A stretch of DNA of 5,838 nucleotides from Pseudomonadota bacterium (GTDB lineage Bacteria > Pseudomonadota > Gammaproteobacteria > Burkholderiales > Methylophilaceae): the NCBI GenBank assembly GCA_029549705.1, contig JAKPIR010000176.1, positions 1 through 5,838 on the forward strand. The letters run 5' to 3'. The position numbers were made by a program, and so were the translations under genes. The notes beneath the pieces were generated by a model. That model searched no databases. It worked only from the letters and a program-made list of their open reading frames with translations, and had not been told where the DNA came from. Positions within the stretch are counted from its first letter, which is position 1, and each line of letters starts with the position of its first letter. Positions 1 to 5,728 of this stretch are shown piece by piece.

Positions 1-3000
1 AACCGCCATGCCTTTTTCCATTGCAAACATTGCAGCGTATAGCCTTGAATTTTCACCTGCGACGTTCTTAGCAATGCTAGTTAGGCTGCCTAAAATATCC
101 TGCCCATAGCCCATGTTTAATTGTAGCGACTTATCCTTGTAGTCTTGCTCAATTAGCAACATCCTAGCGTTATGAGCTTCCCATATTTCTTCACGCTCCT
201 CTGCTGTTTCAGCCAACGCCATGCTTGCATCAAACAAATCTGATGACGCTTCCATCTTGCTATCTCTATCCTGCATCAATGAATATTGCTCAGAATATCC
301 CATCATGCCAGCTTCCATACTGCCCCAGTTCTTTGAAGCATTAGTATAGTTATTAAATTTCTCTGTAGCTTCACTGACTTTCGATGCAGCAATAAGCTTA
401 TCACGCTCTTCTGTTGTGTATGCTATATTCTTTTCTATTTCCTCACGCTCTAACTTATACCGCTCCTGCATAAGTGCAGTCTCAGACATATAGCTTTGCT
501 TAACGGCAAGCAACCGCTTGCGTCGTGCTAAATCTAGCTGCTGAATTTCGTAGTTGTACTTTTCATTCAAAAACTCCTCATACACATCTTTTTCAAGCTT
601 GGTTCGTTTGACGTTGTTTTTATTGATTTCCTTATCCATCTCTAATGCGTATTCAAGTTTTCTTTCCTCAGTCCACTTATATTGGTTTAGTTCAAGGTTT
701 AAATTCTTAAAATACTCAGCATTTTGCATTCTGTATTGTTGTTCAGCTAGTGCAGTGTATTTCTCTAGCTCATCCTTGGGGAACAATGCTTTAGCAATAT
801 TCTCTTTAACATCTTCAAGATTAAAGTCTATGCTTTCTAAATCTGTAGCAAATTGCTCTGAGATTGATTGGCGGTATTGCTTGTAGTCATCCTTAGCCAC
901 GGTTGGGGAGGGTGTGGTAGATTTTGGTGTGCGTGATGGTTTTGAGTATGAATCTTCTTTTTTCTTTTGTGCATCTAACGCTTTTTGATACTCCTCATCT
1001 ACCTTTATGCTATCCCTAATAGCTTTTCTTTGTGCATTTGACACACCATTGTAGCCTTTTGCTACGTTATCTAAATAAACCTTGGTAGTTAATTCAGCTT
1101 CTCTAGCTTTCATTCCATACTTGGTCATAAGACCAAGCTCAATCGCCTTTTGACGAGTGTCTTTCCGCAGTGATACTGATAACTCATCGTTCGCAGCTCT
1201 CGCATCGTTCGCAGCTTTGGCTTGCAATACTAACTGGTTTTTGTACTCCTCAGCTTGTTTCGCTGCATTTTCCTGCTTATTCCCAGCAATCTCTGATGCT
1301 ACCCCAGCGGACTTTAATGCGGTCACGTTTTCGAGTGCAACTAGGCGTAGCTTGTTATAATCATCAACCCCAGAAAGGAGTTTCTTTCTATCCTCTGTGG
1401 AGTACACGCCGATTTTAGATACCTGTTCTACCGCATCCTTATAGCTTATCGTTCCATTTCTAAGTTTGGCTACAATGTCTTTATATTTGTCGGCTGCTGC
1501 TTGCTGACTTTGCATTGACCTTGCATACAACTCCATATCTCGAACAACTTGAGTTATGGTCCGAGCTTGGTCGTCTAGGGCTTTATTTTGGTCGGCTAGC
1601 TTGTCCTTTATCTCTCCAACCTCTTGTTGTTTTTGCAACTTGCTAAGTGCTTCCCACTGCTTCTTATTATAATTCACAGCGTCTGAGTTTTCGTAAAGGG
1701 CTTTTGTTGCTTCATCAGCTTTGCCTTTGAAGTAGAAGTAACTACCTGCTACTGCCGACACAGCCAACGATAGCAACCCTAGCTTACCACCTAATGCTTC
1801 AACAATTGCAGCACCTTTCGATTGTGTCTGGTTAATGCCCTCGTGGATTTTTTTTGATTCACCTTGGGCAGCTCTTAACTCATACTCGAAAGCTCTTTGT
1901 CTAATCAATGCAGCCGTACTTCTTCCTATCGCAGCAGTTTTAACGTCTTCGGCTGCTGCTGATTGCAAGATACGCCCAGCCAGTCTTGCCTCAGATGCTT
2001 CTGCTGCAATGTTATTTCTTAACTTTGATACAAGGGCAGCATTCTCTTGGGCTGCTGATAGTGCTTTTTGCCGTGTTGCTGCTGCATCTGCTGCTGACTG
2101 TTTTATACTAGCTCCGATGTCCGCATATACGGCAGCGGTCTTCATACCAATAGCTCTGGTAAGCAAGCCAATGCCTACGATTATAGCCCCAGTGGCGATA
2201 GTGTTGAGGTTGTTGCCAACCAAGATTATCGCTTCTGCTAACGATGACAATGCCCCAGATGTTGTGCCAGCTTCGCCAATGATTTTGGTTGCTGATGTCT
2301 TAAAGGTTTCTGCTGCTTGTGATAATGTTGGGGACACTTTTGAGAAATCGTTATCAACAGAATCCTTAACATTCTCTAATGCTTTAATTACAGTTTTGCT
2401 TGTTAATTCGCCATTTTCTGCCATTTTTCTTAGGGCGGATATATTCACTCCAAGCCCTTTAGCGATAGCCATAAGCAACGCTGGCGATTGCTCAGCAACT
2501 GAGTTAAATTCATCACCACGTAATACACCAGCCCCCATAGCTTGACCAAACTGCATAAGTGCAGCTTGAGCACTTTCAGCACTCGTGCCTGATATGGCAA
2601 TAGCTTTAGATACAGTTTCAGTTATCTCGCCAACTTTTTTCTGATTTATGCCAACTTCTTTAGATACCTGCATAAACCGCTGGTAAACTTGAGCAGTTTC
2701 AGTCCAGGCAGATCTTGTCTTTTGAGCAATGTCATAAGTTCTATCCATTGCCGTATTGAACTCACCACTACCACTGGTGACTAGCTTCATCCTGTTGGAA
2801 ATCTGCGTATATGCGTCGGCAAACCCAGCTAACGTGGATGCTGATAGATACCCACCACCTACTGCCAACATGCCTTTCACTGAATCAGAAGCAGACTTTG
2901 CGGAACGCTCAATGCTCCGTGTAGTTTCCTCCATTTTTAGTCTAGCTTTGTCCATGTTTCTACTAAAGCCATCAACCTTAGCAATCAAGTCAAGCGTGAG

Positions 3001-3021
3001 CGTTCCAAGATACTTTGACAT
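1..3021 (-). CDS. Tail length tape measure protein, C-terminus cut by window edge
   Basis: Rod-like protein that fills the tail tube during assembly, sets tail length and is ejected ahead of the DNA. The frame runs from ATG at 3021 to the window edge, 1007 codons without a stop. Residues 1-65 are a typical start (KYLGTLTLDLIAKVDGF). About 65-220 is the conserved tape measure N-terminal domain (TIGR02675-like), with LRGDEFNSVAEQSP at 167-180 followed by GLGVNISALRKMAENGELT. Hydrophobic segments lie near 265-295 and 409-431. Alanine- and charge-rich, probably helical stretches lie between and after them. A Ser/Thr/Pro/Lys linker at about 691-712 separates a second long charged helical region. 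The last residues (ENSRLYAAMFAMEKGMAV) resemble the region before the usual C-terminal domain, so perhaps 100-250 residues are missing (inferred). The start overlaps the preceding stop as TAATG, with AGGT 5 nt upstream. Confidence 0.95.
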   Translation of the reverse strand, partial: MSKYLGTLTLDLIAKVDGFSRNMDKARLKMEETTRSIERSAKSASDSVKGMLAVGGGYLSASTLAGFADAYTQISNRMKLVTSGSGEFNTAMDRTYDIAQKTRSAWTETAQVYQRFMQVSKEVGINQKKVGEITETVSKAIAISGTSAESAQAALMQFGQAMGAGVLRGDEFNSVAEQSPALLMAIAKGLGVNISALRKMAENGELTSKTVIKALENVKDSVDNDFSKVSPTLSQAAETFKTSATKIIGEAGTTSGALSSLAEAIILVGNNLNTIATGAIIVGIGLLTRAIGMKTAAVYADIGASIKQSAADAAATRQKALSAAQENAALVSKLRNNIAAEASEARLAGRILQSAAAEDVKTAAIGRSTAALIRQRAFEYELRAAQGESKKIHEGINQTQSKGAAIVEALGGKLGLLSLAVSAVAGSYFYFKGKADEATKALYENSDAVNYNKKQWEALSKLQKQQEVGEIKDKLADQNKALDDQARTITQVVRDMELYARSMQSQQAAADKYKDIVAKLRNGTISYKDAVEQVSKIGVYSTEDRKKLLSGVDDYNKLRLVALENVTALKSAGVASEIAGNKQENAAKQAEEYKNQLVLQAKAANDARAANDELSVSLRKDTRQKAIELGLMTKYGMKAREAELTTKVYLDNVAKGYNGVSNAQRKAIRDSIKVDEEYQKALDAQKKKEDSYSKPSRTPKSTTPSPTVAKDDYKQYRQSISEQFATDLESIDFNLEDVKENIAKALFPKDELEKYTALAEQQYRMQNAEYFKNLNLELNQYKWTEERKLEYALEMDKEINKNNVKRTKLEKDVYEEFLNEKYNYEIQQLDLARRKRLLAVKQSYMSETALMQERYKLEREEIEKNIAYTTEERDKLIAASKVSEATEKFNNYTNASKNWGSMEAGMMGYSEQYSLMQDRDSKMEASSDLFDASMALAETAEEREEIWEAHNARMLLIEQDYKDKSLQLNMGYGQDILGSLTSIAKNVAGENSRLYAAMFAMEKGMAV
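1185..1216 (-). repeat. In-frame 18-bp-period direct repeat inside the tape measure gene
   Basis: The 14-base word catcgttcgcagct occurs at 1185-1198 and again at 1203-1216, a period of 18 bases. It encodes AANDARAANDE at about residues 603-613 of the tape measure protein, so the reading frame is kept. It looks like a recent six-codon duplication in a helical region. It could also be chance similarity in alanine-rich coding sequence. Confidence 0.6.
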
Positions 3022-3326
3022 TATTTACCTACCATTCTCGCCATATAGCTTTCTAAGGTTTCTGTTTTGTGTTCTTCGTAAGGCATGAAATCAGATGGTT
3101 TAACCTTAGTGCCTTTACTACCAATATTAAAATTAAAGTAGTTTGCTGAAAAGTTGCCCATTACCTGCTCCAACCTACGTCCAACATTTAAGCTGCCCCT
3201 TTTCATTATATAGGAAACCCAAGTTTGTATCTCGCTATATGGTAGGGATTTTACTTCGGTGATGGTTCTACCTGTGGCGATGGCGATTTCACAGATGATT
3301 TCGTCTTCTGGGTTAATTTCTTCGAC
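3021..3326 (-). CDS. gpT-like domain of tail chaperone G-T, expressed by -1 frameshift
   Basis: Downstream half of the lambda G-T type tail assembly chaperone. It is probably made only as a fusion to the gene starting at 3643: 106 residues of the G part plus 101 residues here give a 207-residue product. In lambda the T domain links the chaperone and tape measure to tube subunits. The -1 frame is closed by TAA at 3341-3339, just before the slippery site, and then stays open to TAA at 3023-3021. There is no ATG, GTG or TTG from 3326 until ATG at 3206, which lies in mid-domain. A prediction starting at 3206 (61 residues) would therefore lose the conserved first part (ICEIAIATGRTITEVKSLPY, then SEIQTW). 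The pattern of a short helical ATGR...W segment, a basic RRLEQV helix and a KPSDFMPYEE tail matches gpT/DUF4035-like proteins. The stop overlaps the tape measure start by one base. Confidence 0.85.
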   Translation of the reverse strand, partial: VEEINPEDEIICEIAIATGRTITEVKSLPYSEIQTWVSYIMKRGSLNVGRRLEQVMGNFSANYFNFNIGSKGTKVKPSDFMPYEEHKTETLESYMARMVGK

Positions 3327-3643
3327 TTTCCCAAAGAATTAACTTCGTAGATTTTTTCCCAAGTTGCATCAACCAAGGCTTGGCTAAACTTGTCACGCAC
3401 ATCGTCCTCTGTGAACAATAGAACGCCTTTTTCATCACACAAGCATGATGCAATAACCCCAGCTAGCGATTCCTTATCTTCTGAATATGCTTTTAGCTGT
3501 GCCACTGCCGTGTTGTAGCTAAATGGCTTAATATGTGTGTCAAACTCATACTCCTCATCACCAATGGGTACGTTGATAGTTACTTTCTCGATACTACCAA
3601 GAACCTTGCCAGTTTTAATGTCGTCAAGTGTTATCTTTTTCAT
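3251..3643 (-). CDS. Tail assembly chaperone, lambda gpG-like
   Basis: A 130-residue protein encoded between the tube protein and tape measure genes, the fixed place for the tail assembly chaperone in lambda-like siphophages. In lambda, G coats the tape measure protein and is absent from the finished tail. The N-terminal half is mostly beta-like (KVTINVPIGDEEYEFDTHIK). The middle has a short helical region and the common LLFTEDDV motif at about 75-82. The helix ALVDATWEKIYEVNSLGK (89-106) ends in the 'vN-lg' motif usual just before the frameshift site. The 24 residues after Lys106 are made only by ribosomes that do not slip. They are rich in Lys, Ser and Pro and look disordered. The ribosome binding site is weak (GTGAGA, about 5-6 nt before ATG). 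Family assignment rests on position, the motif and the frameshift. Confidence 0.88.
   Translation of the reverse strand: MKKITLDDIKTGKVLGSIEKVTINVPIGDEEYEFDTHIKPFSYNTAVAQLKAYSEDKESLAGVIASCLCDEKGVLLFTEDDVRDKFSQALVDATWEKIYEVNSLGKSKKLTQKTKSSVKSPSPQVEPSPK
3326..3332 (-). promoter_or_regulatory. Programmed -1 ribosomal frameshift site (GGGAAAG)
   Basis: The mRNA reads TTG GGA AAG, that is G GGA AAG in the X XXY YYZ arrangement, with codon phase set by the gene starting at 3643. The same heptamer is used at the lambda G-T junction. A -1 slip here moves ribosomes into the frame ending at 3021. Lys106 of the G protein is decoded at the slip and reading resumes with GTC at 3326. I saw no convincing downstream pseudoknot, and lambda also lacks an obvious strong one. 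Confidence 0.88.
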
Positions 3644-3664
3644 ACTATTCTCACGATTAAAGTT

Positions 3665-3692
3665 GTGCCTACGCTACCAGTTACGCAGGCAC
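3665..3692 (-). other. Inverted repeat (hairpin) after the tail tube gene
   Basis: In the 55-nt gap after the tube protein stop, the mRNA arm GTGCCTGCG (3692-3684) pairs with CGTAGGCAC (3673-3665): nine pairs including one G-U, with a 10-nt loop. It starts 6 nt after the stop codon. The sequence that follows (AACTTTAATC) is not a clean U-run, so this is at best a leaky terminator. It could equally be an RNA-stabilising hairpin that protects the 3' end of the tube protein message. Its role is inferred. Confidence 0.6.
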
Positions 3693-3698
3693 ATAGCA

Positions 3699-4154
3699 TT
3701 ATGCTTTAGGAGTGAATGTTAGGGAGCTTGACCGCTGCAAAGTCACAGTGTACCCAACGATAGAATCAGCTTCGAACGATGGTACTGGGGTAGATACCCC
3801 ACCTACAAAACTCCACCATGAGCGTGTGGTTGGCGGAACGCCTGTTGTTGGGATAACTCCAGCTCCGTCTGACGCACCAACAAAAAACTCAATGCCCTCA
3901 TCTTTAGCTTGAGCCCATGTAATCAATGATAGGTGGCTTGTGTTGCTGGTATCAATATTAAAGGTTAAAGACCCCTCGCCTGGGTCGGACAGTCCAGACA
4001 AGTACGCTTTAGATGTAGCTTCGTCAAGACACGTGTTTTCAATACGTGTTGTTGAATCACCACCTAGGTCAATGCCTGTTAAGCATGTTAGTAGAGTTAC
4101 TGTCGAGCCTTTTCGTGCATAGACATTAGTGCCTTGCGTCTTAATCACTGCCAT
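3699..4154 (-). CDS. Major tail tube protein
   Basis: Structural subunit that stacks as hexameric rings to form the tail tube, normally one of the most abundant phage proteins. It has 151 residues and begins MAVIKTQGTNVYA. The central stretch LSGLSDPGEGSLTFNIDTS (about 53-71) is the 'GLxDPGExSxxFNxD' pattern seen in lambda gpV-type tube proteins. HLSLITWAQAKDEGIEFFVG and a C-terminal beta region ending VGYTVTLQRSSSLTFTPKA follow. Lambda gpV is about 246 residues and carries a C-terminal Ig-like domain. This protein ends after the tube domain, so it has no such decoration. GAGGAG at 4168-4163, 8 nt before ATG, is the clearest ribosome binding site in the window and fits high expression. The flanking gaps of 61 and 55 nt each hold an inverted repeat. 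Confidence 0.92.
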   Translation of the reverse strand: MAVIKTQGTNVYARKGSTVTLLTCLTGIDLGGDSTTRIENTCLDEATSKAYLSGLSDPGEGSLTFNIDTSNTSHLSLITWAQAKDEGIEFFVGASDGAGVIPTTGVPPTTRSWWSFVGGVSTPVPSFEADSIVGYTVTLQRSSSLTFTPKA

Positions 4155-4182
4155 TATGAATACTCCTCATTGTAGGCAATAC

Positions 4183-4207
4183 AAAAAATCGACCCAATTA
4201 GAGGTCG
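4183..4207 (-). terminator. Weak intrinsic-terminator-like hairpin before the tail tube gene
   Basis: In the 61-nt gap between the tail terminator and tube protein genes, the mRNA arm CGACC (4207-4203) pairs with GGTCG (4194-4190). One further T-G pair inside is possible. After one A comes a run of six U (4188-4183). The shape is that of a Rho-independent terminator, but the stem is only 5-6 pairs, so it is probably leaky. No convincing promoter for the tube gene is seen after it, so full termination would be harmful. Attenuation or an RNA processing point is an alternative. Confidence 0.4.
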
Positions 4208-4215
4208 TACCACAC

Positions 4216-4584
4216 TCACAATGTAACATGAAATGAAAAATCTAGCGTGTACTTGAATACCCCACTTGGCTGCATTTCAAATCCACCTATATCATCAGGG
4301 TAGCCCCTAAGTTCCAACGCTTCACGCAACATATTTACAATCAATTTTACATCAGCACCAGTGTTTGAGTACACATTAAACTCAACAATAAGCCTATCGG
4401 CACTCGATACAGAATCTATGTTGATGTAAGCATCTCCATCAACCTGTTGCCATACAACATAAGGCAATGTCGGCTTTTCATGTGCTAGTCCGTACTCATA
4501 CAACTGCACAATACTACCCTTGGTAAGTTTTGCCTTTAAAGCAGCATGTGCAGTAGCAACTTGGAATATATCTAGGTTTACCAT
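4216..4584 (-). CDS. DUF3168/gp17-like tail terminator (tail completion) protein
   Basis: A 122-residue protein of the DUF3168 type (SPP1 gp17-like, functionally akin to lambda gpU), which forms a ring that caps the finished tube and meets the head connector. Visible family features are an N-terminal helix (about 4-20), KPTLPYVVWQQVDG (37-50) with the usual 'xPYVV' strand, then LIVEFNVYSNTGADVKLIVN (65-84) continuing into MLREAL (85-90), the typical strand-then-helix with 'vysxt...a' in the middle. The C-terminal strand is YTLDFSFHVTL. ATG lies inside the end of the gp10-like gene (7-nt overlap, ATGGTAA), with AAGGTG 7 nt upstream, which suggests translational coupling. It lies just before the tube protein gene, the expected place. 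Confidence 0.85.
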   Translation of the reverse strand: MVNLDIFQVATAHAALKAKLTKGSIVQLYEYGLAHEKPTLPYVVWQQVDGDAYINIDSVSSADRLIVEFNVYSNTGADVKLIVNMLREALELRGYPDDIGGFEMQPSGVFKYTLDFSFHVTL

Positions 4585-5039
4585 TTAGTCACACCTTTTA
4601 GCCTATTTTCAAAGTCATCAGCAAATATCTTTTCACTAGACTTTACGTGAGATAAGAATGTTGTTCTTGCATAGCGTCTAGCTCTAATCCTGTTACGTTT
4701 TTTTGTGCCAAATTCCAAGAATCGCCAATAGTAAGTATCTCCACCAAGGGCTGGTTTATTGCCTTTTTTAGCACCGCCAGTTACCCCTATACGATACCCA
4801 ACACTATTTTTAAATGCTTTTCTTGGGGATATATCAACATTTACATATATCTTGTTTTCAGTCTGAAGCCTGTCTATCTTTTTGTATTTTTTACGCAACT
4901 CTTTACGCATTGGGCGAGCAGCTTTTAGCACCGATGGGCGTGCCATTCTCTTTATCTTTTGCAAATCACCAAGCATTTTTAGGCGGCTAGTGATGTAGCC
5001 AACACCATCCATGCTTGCACGGACCTGTGCTCCTCTCAT
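4578..5039 (-). CDS. HK97 gp10-like tail component/completion protein
   Basis: A 153-residue basic protein of the HK97 gp10-like family (PF04883 type), a neck/tail completion component placed between head closure and tail terminator genes. Residues 20-60 are a strongly basic helix (KKIKRMARP, RKELRKKYKK). Residues 63-88 are beta-like. The family hallmark is YYWRFLEFGTKKRNRIRARR (103-122), followed by YARTTF: an aromatic 'fxExGT' strand and turn, then a basic Arg-Ala stretch and helix. The start at 5039 has GGGAG 6 nt upstream, within the last codons of the previous gene and only 3 nt after its stop. Met10 (5012) is a possible later start with a purine-rich stretch before it, but the first ATG fits the spacing better. 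The exact role of this family is less settled than its position. Confidence 0.87.
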   Translation of the reverse strand: MRGAQVRASMDGVGYITSRLKMLGDLQKIKRMARPSVLKAARPMRKELRKKYKKIDRLQTENKIYVNVDISPRKAFKNSVGYRIGVTGGAKKGNKPALGGDTYYWRFLEFGTKKRNRIRARRYARTTFLSHVKSSEKIFADDFENRLKGVTKW

Positions 5040-5042
5040 GCC

Positions 5043-5393
5043 CTACTCCCAAGTCTTTTTAGCTTCCATTAGGTTGAGTGTAAACCAATTTCTACCACCC
5101 TCATTATCAAAAACAGGGTCGCCATTAAGTTGATAGTATAACCCCTTATGGATAACACGACATGTACTATCTATCTGTGAAGCAATCGTGCTAAACCGTA
5201 TTCTGCACGTGTATTTCACCTTGGATTGAACAGCGGACGCTTGTATTTGGTCCTTAGTGGAGAATGGCACTAAATCAGCCCAATACTTACCCTGTTCAAC
5301 CCAGCTTTCAGACACTTCGCCTGTAATTGGGTCTTGCGACAAAACCCTACTTTCGACTTTAATCTTACTTTTTTGATTGTTTGGATTTAGCAT
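5043..5393 (-). CDS. Head closure / head-tail adaptor protein (gp7/SPP1 gp16-like)
   Basis: A 116-residue protein of the phage head-tail joining family (PF05521-like; HK97 gp7, SPP1 gp16), which closes the portal and connector channel and holds the packaged DNA. It has the usual beta-rich layout. An N-terminal strand with the 'DPITGEVSESW' turn (21-31) is followed by YWADLVPFSTKDQIQASAVQ (37-56), where the family has 'WAxvxpxsgxExxxa'. YTCRIRFS (61-68) and VIHKGLYYQLNGDPVFDNEG (80-99) come next, then GRNWFTLNLMEA, the common 'grxxxltlxxxE' ending. The ribosome binding site AGGTG (5403-5399) overlaps the TAG stop of the connector gene, 5 nt before ATG, which implies coupled translation. Confidence 0.87.
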   Translation of the reverse strand: MLNPNNQKSKIKVESRVLSQDPITGEVSESWVEQGKYWADLVPFSTKDQIQASAVQSKVKYTCRIRFSTIASQIDSTCRVIHKGLYYQLNGDPVFDNEGGRNWFTLNLMEAKKTWE

Positions 5394-5401
5394 TGTCGCA
5401 C

Positions 5402-5728
5402 CTACAGCACGGTAGATGTTCGGTAAGGATACAATACATTTCTAACAACTGCTGGAATGTAGTTTCCATCAATATATGCTGTATCAGCTCCCATCTGCAT
5501 CTTTTGAATCCCACTACCATCACGTGAAGCATCCATCCACCCTATGTAAAGCAAAACCGCAGTCTTAAACACTGGTGGGTACTCATACTCACTTGAAAAT
5601 TCATCTGTAACGTAATTGAGTATTGCAGCGATAGCAGACTCATACATGATTCTTAGCGTTGCATCATTATCCGTATCAGCCACGTCGTACCGTAGAAACT
5701 CTTTTATTTCAGCAAGCGTAACTATCAT
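5402..5728 (-). CDS. Head-tail connector protein, HK97 gp6-like
   Basis: A 108-residue protein of the gp6-like connector family, whose members form a ring under the portal as the first part of the neck. It is mostly helical. TLAEIKEFLRYDVADTDNDA (4-23) is the usual 'LxevKxhLRidxdddD' opening. A helix at 24-41 (LRIMYESAIAAILNYV) follows. FKTAVLLYIGWMDASRDG (54-71) is the 'AxLLLvgxxYxnRe' helix. IPAVVRNVLYPYRTSTV (91-107) is the 'pxxvxxLLxPYRxxxv' ending. GGGG lies 7 nt before ATG. The ATG overlaps the stop of the upstream gene (ATGA). Followed directly by the head closure gene, as in HK97-type modules. Confidence 0.9.
   Translation of the reverse strand: MIVTLAEIKEFLRYDVADTDNDATLRIMYESAIAAILNYVTDEFSSEYEYPPVFKTAVLLYIGWMDASRDGSGIQKMQMGADTAYIDGNYIPAVVRNVLYPYRTSTVL

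Noticed and set aside
1848..1855. Run of eight A in the mRNA (TCA AAA AAA ATC) as a second frameshift or phase-variable site in the tape measure gene
   Set aside because: A -1 slip meets a stop six codons later and would give a useless fragment of about 390 residues. No overlapping frame is there to be used, so it is likely chance.
1835..2545. A 236-codon open frame on the plus strand
   Set aside because: It lies wholly antisense to the conserved tape measure frame. Its peptide is an alanine/serine-rich mirror of alanine-rich coding sequence and matches nothing I recognise.
2756..3088. A 110-codon plus-strand open frame, and another at 554-886
   Set aside because: Both are antisense to the tape measure gene (the first also to the end of the T domain). 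They have biased hydrophobic composition and no operon context on that strand.
3021..3206. A separate 61-residue gene starting with ATG at 3206
   Set aside because: The frame continues upstream to the slippery site with conserved gpT-like sequence, and this ATG lies inside the domain. The frameshift fusion explains it better.
4169..4197. Possible promoter for the tube gene: TTGGGT (4197-4192), 17-nt spacer, TACAAT (4174-4169)
   Set aside because: The -35 matches only in TTG. Transcription would begin inside the GAGGAG ribosome binding site, giving a message without a usable one.
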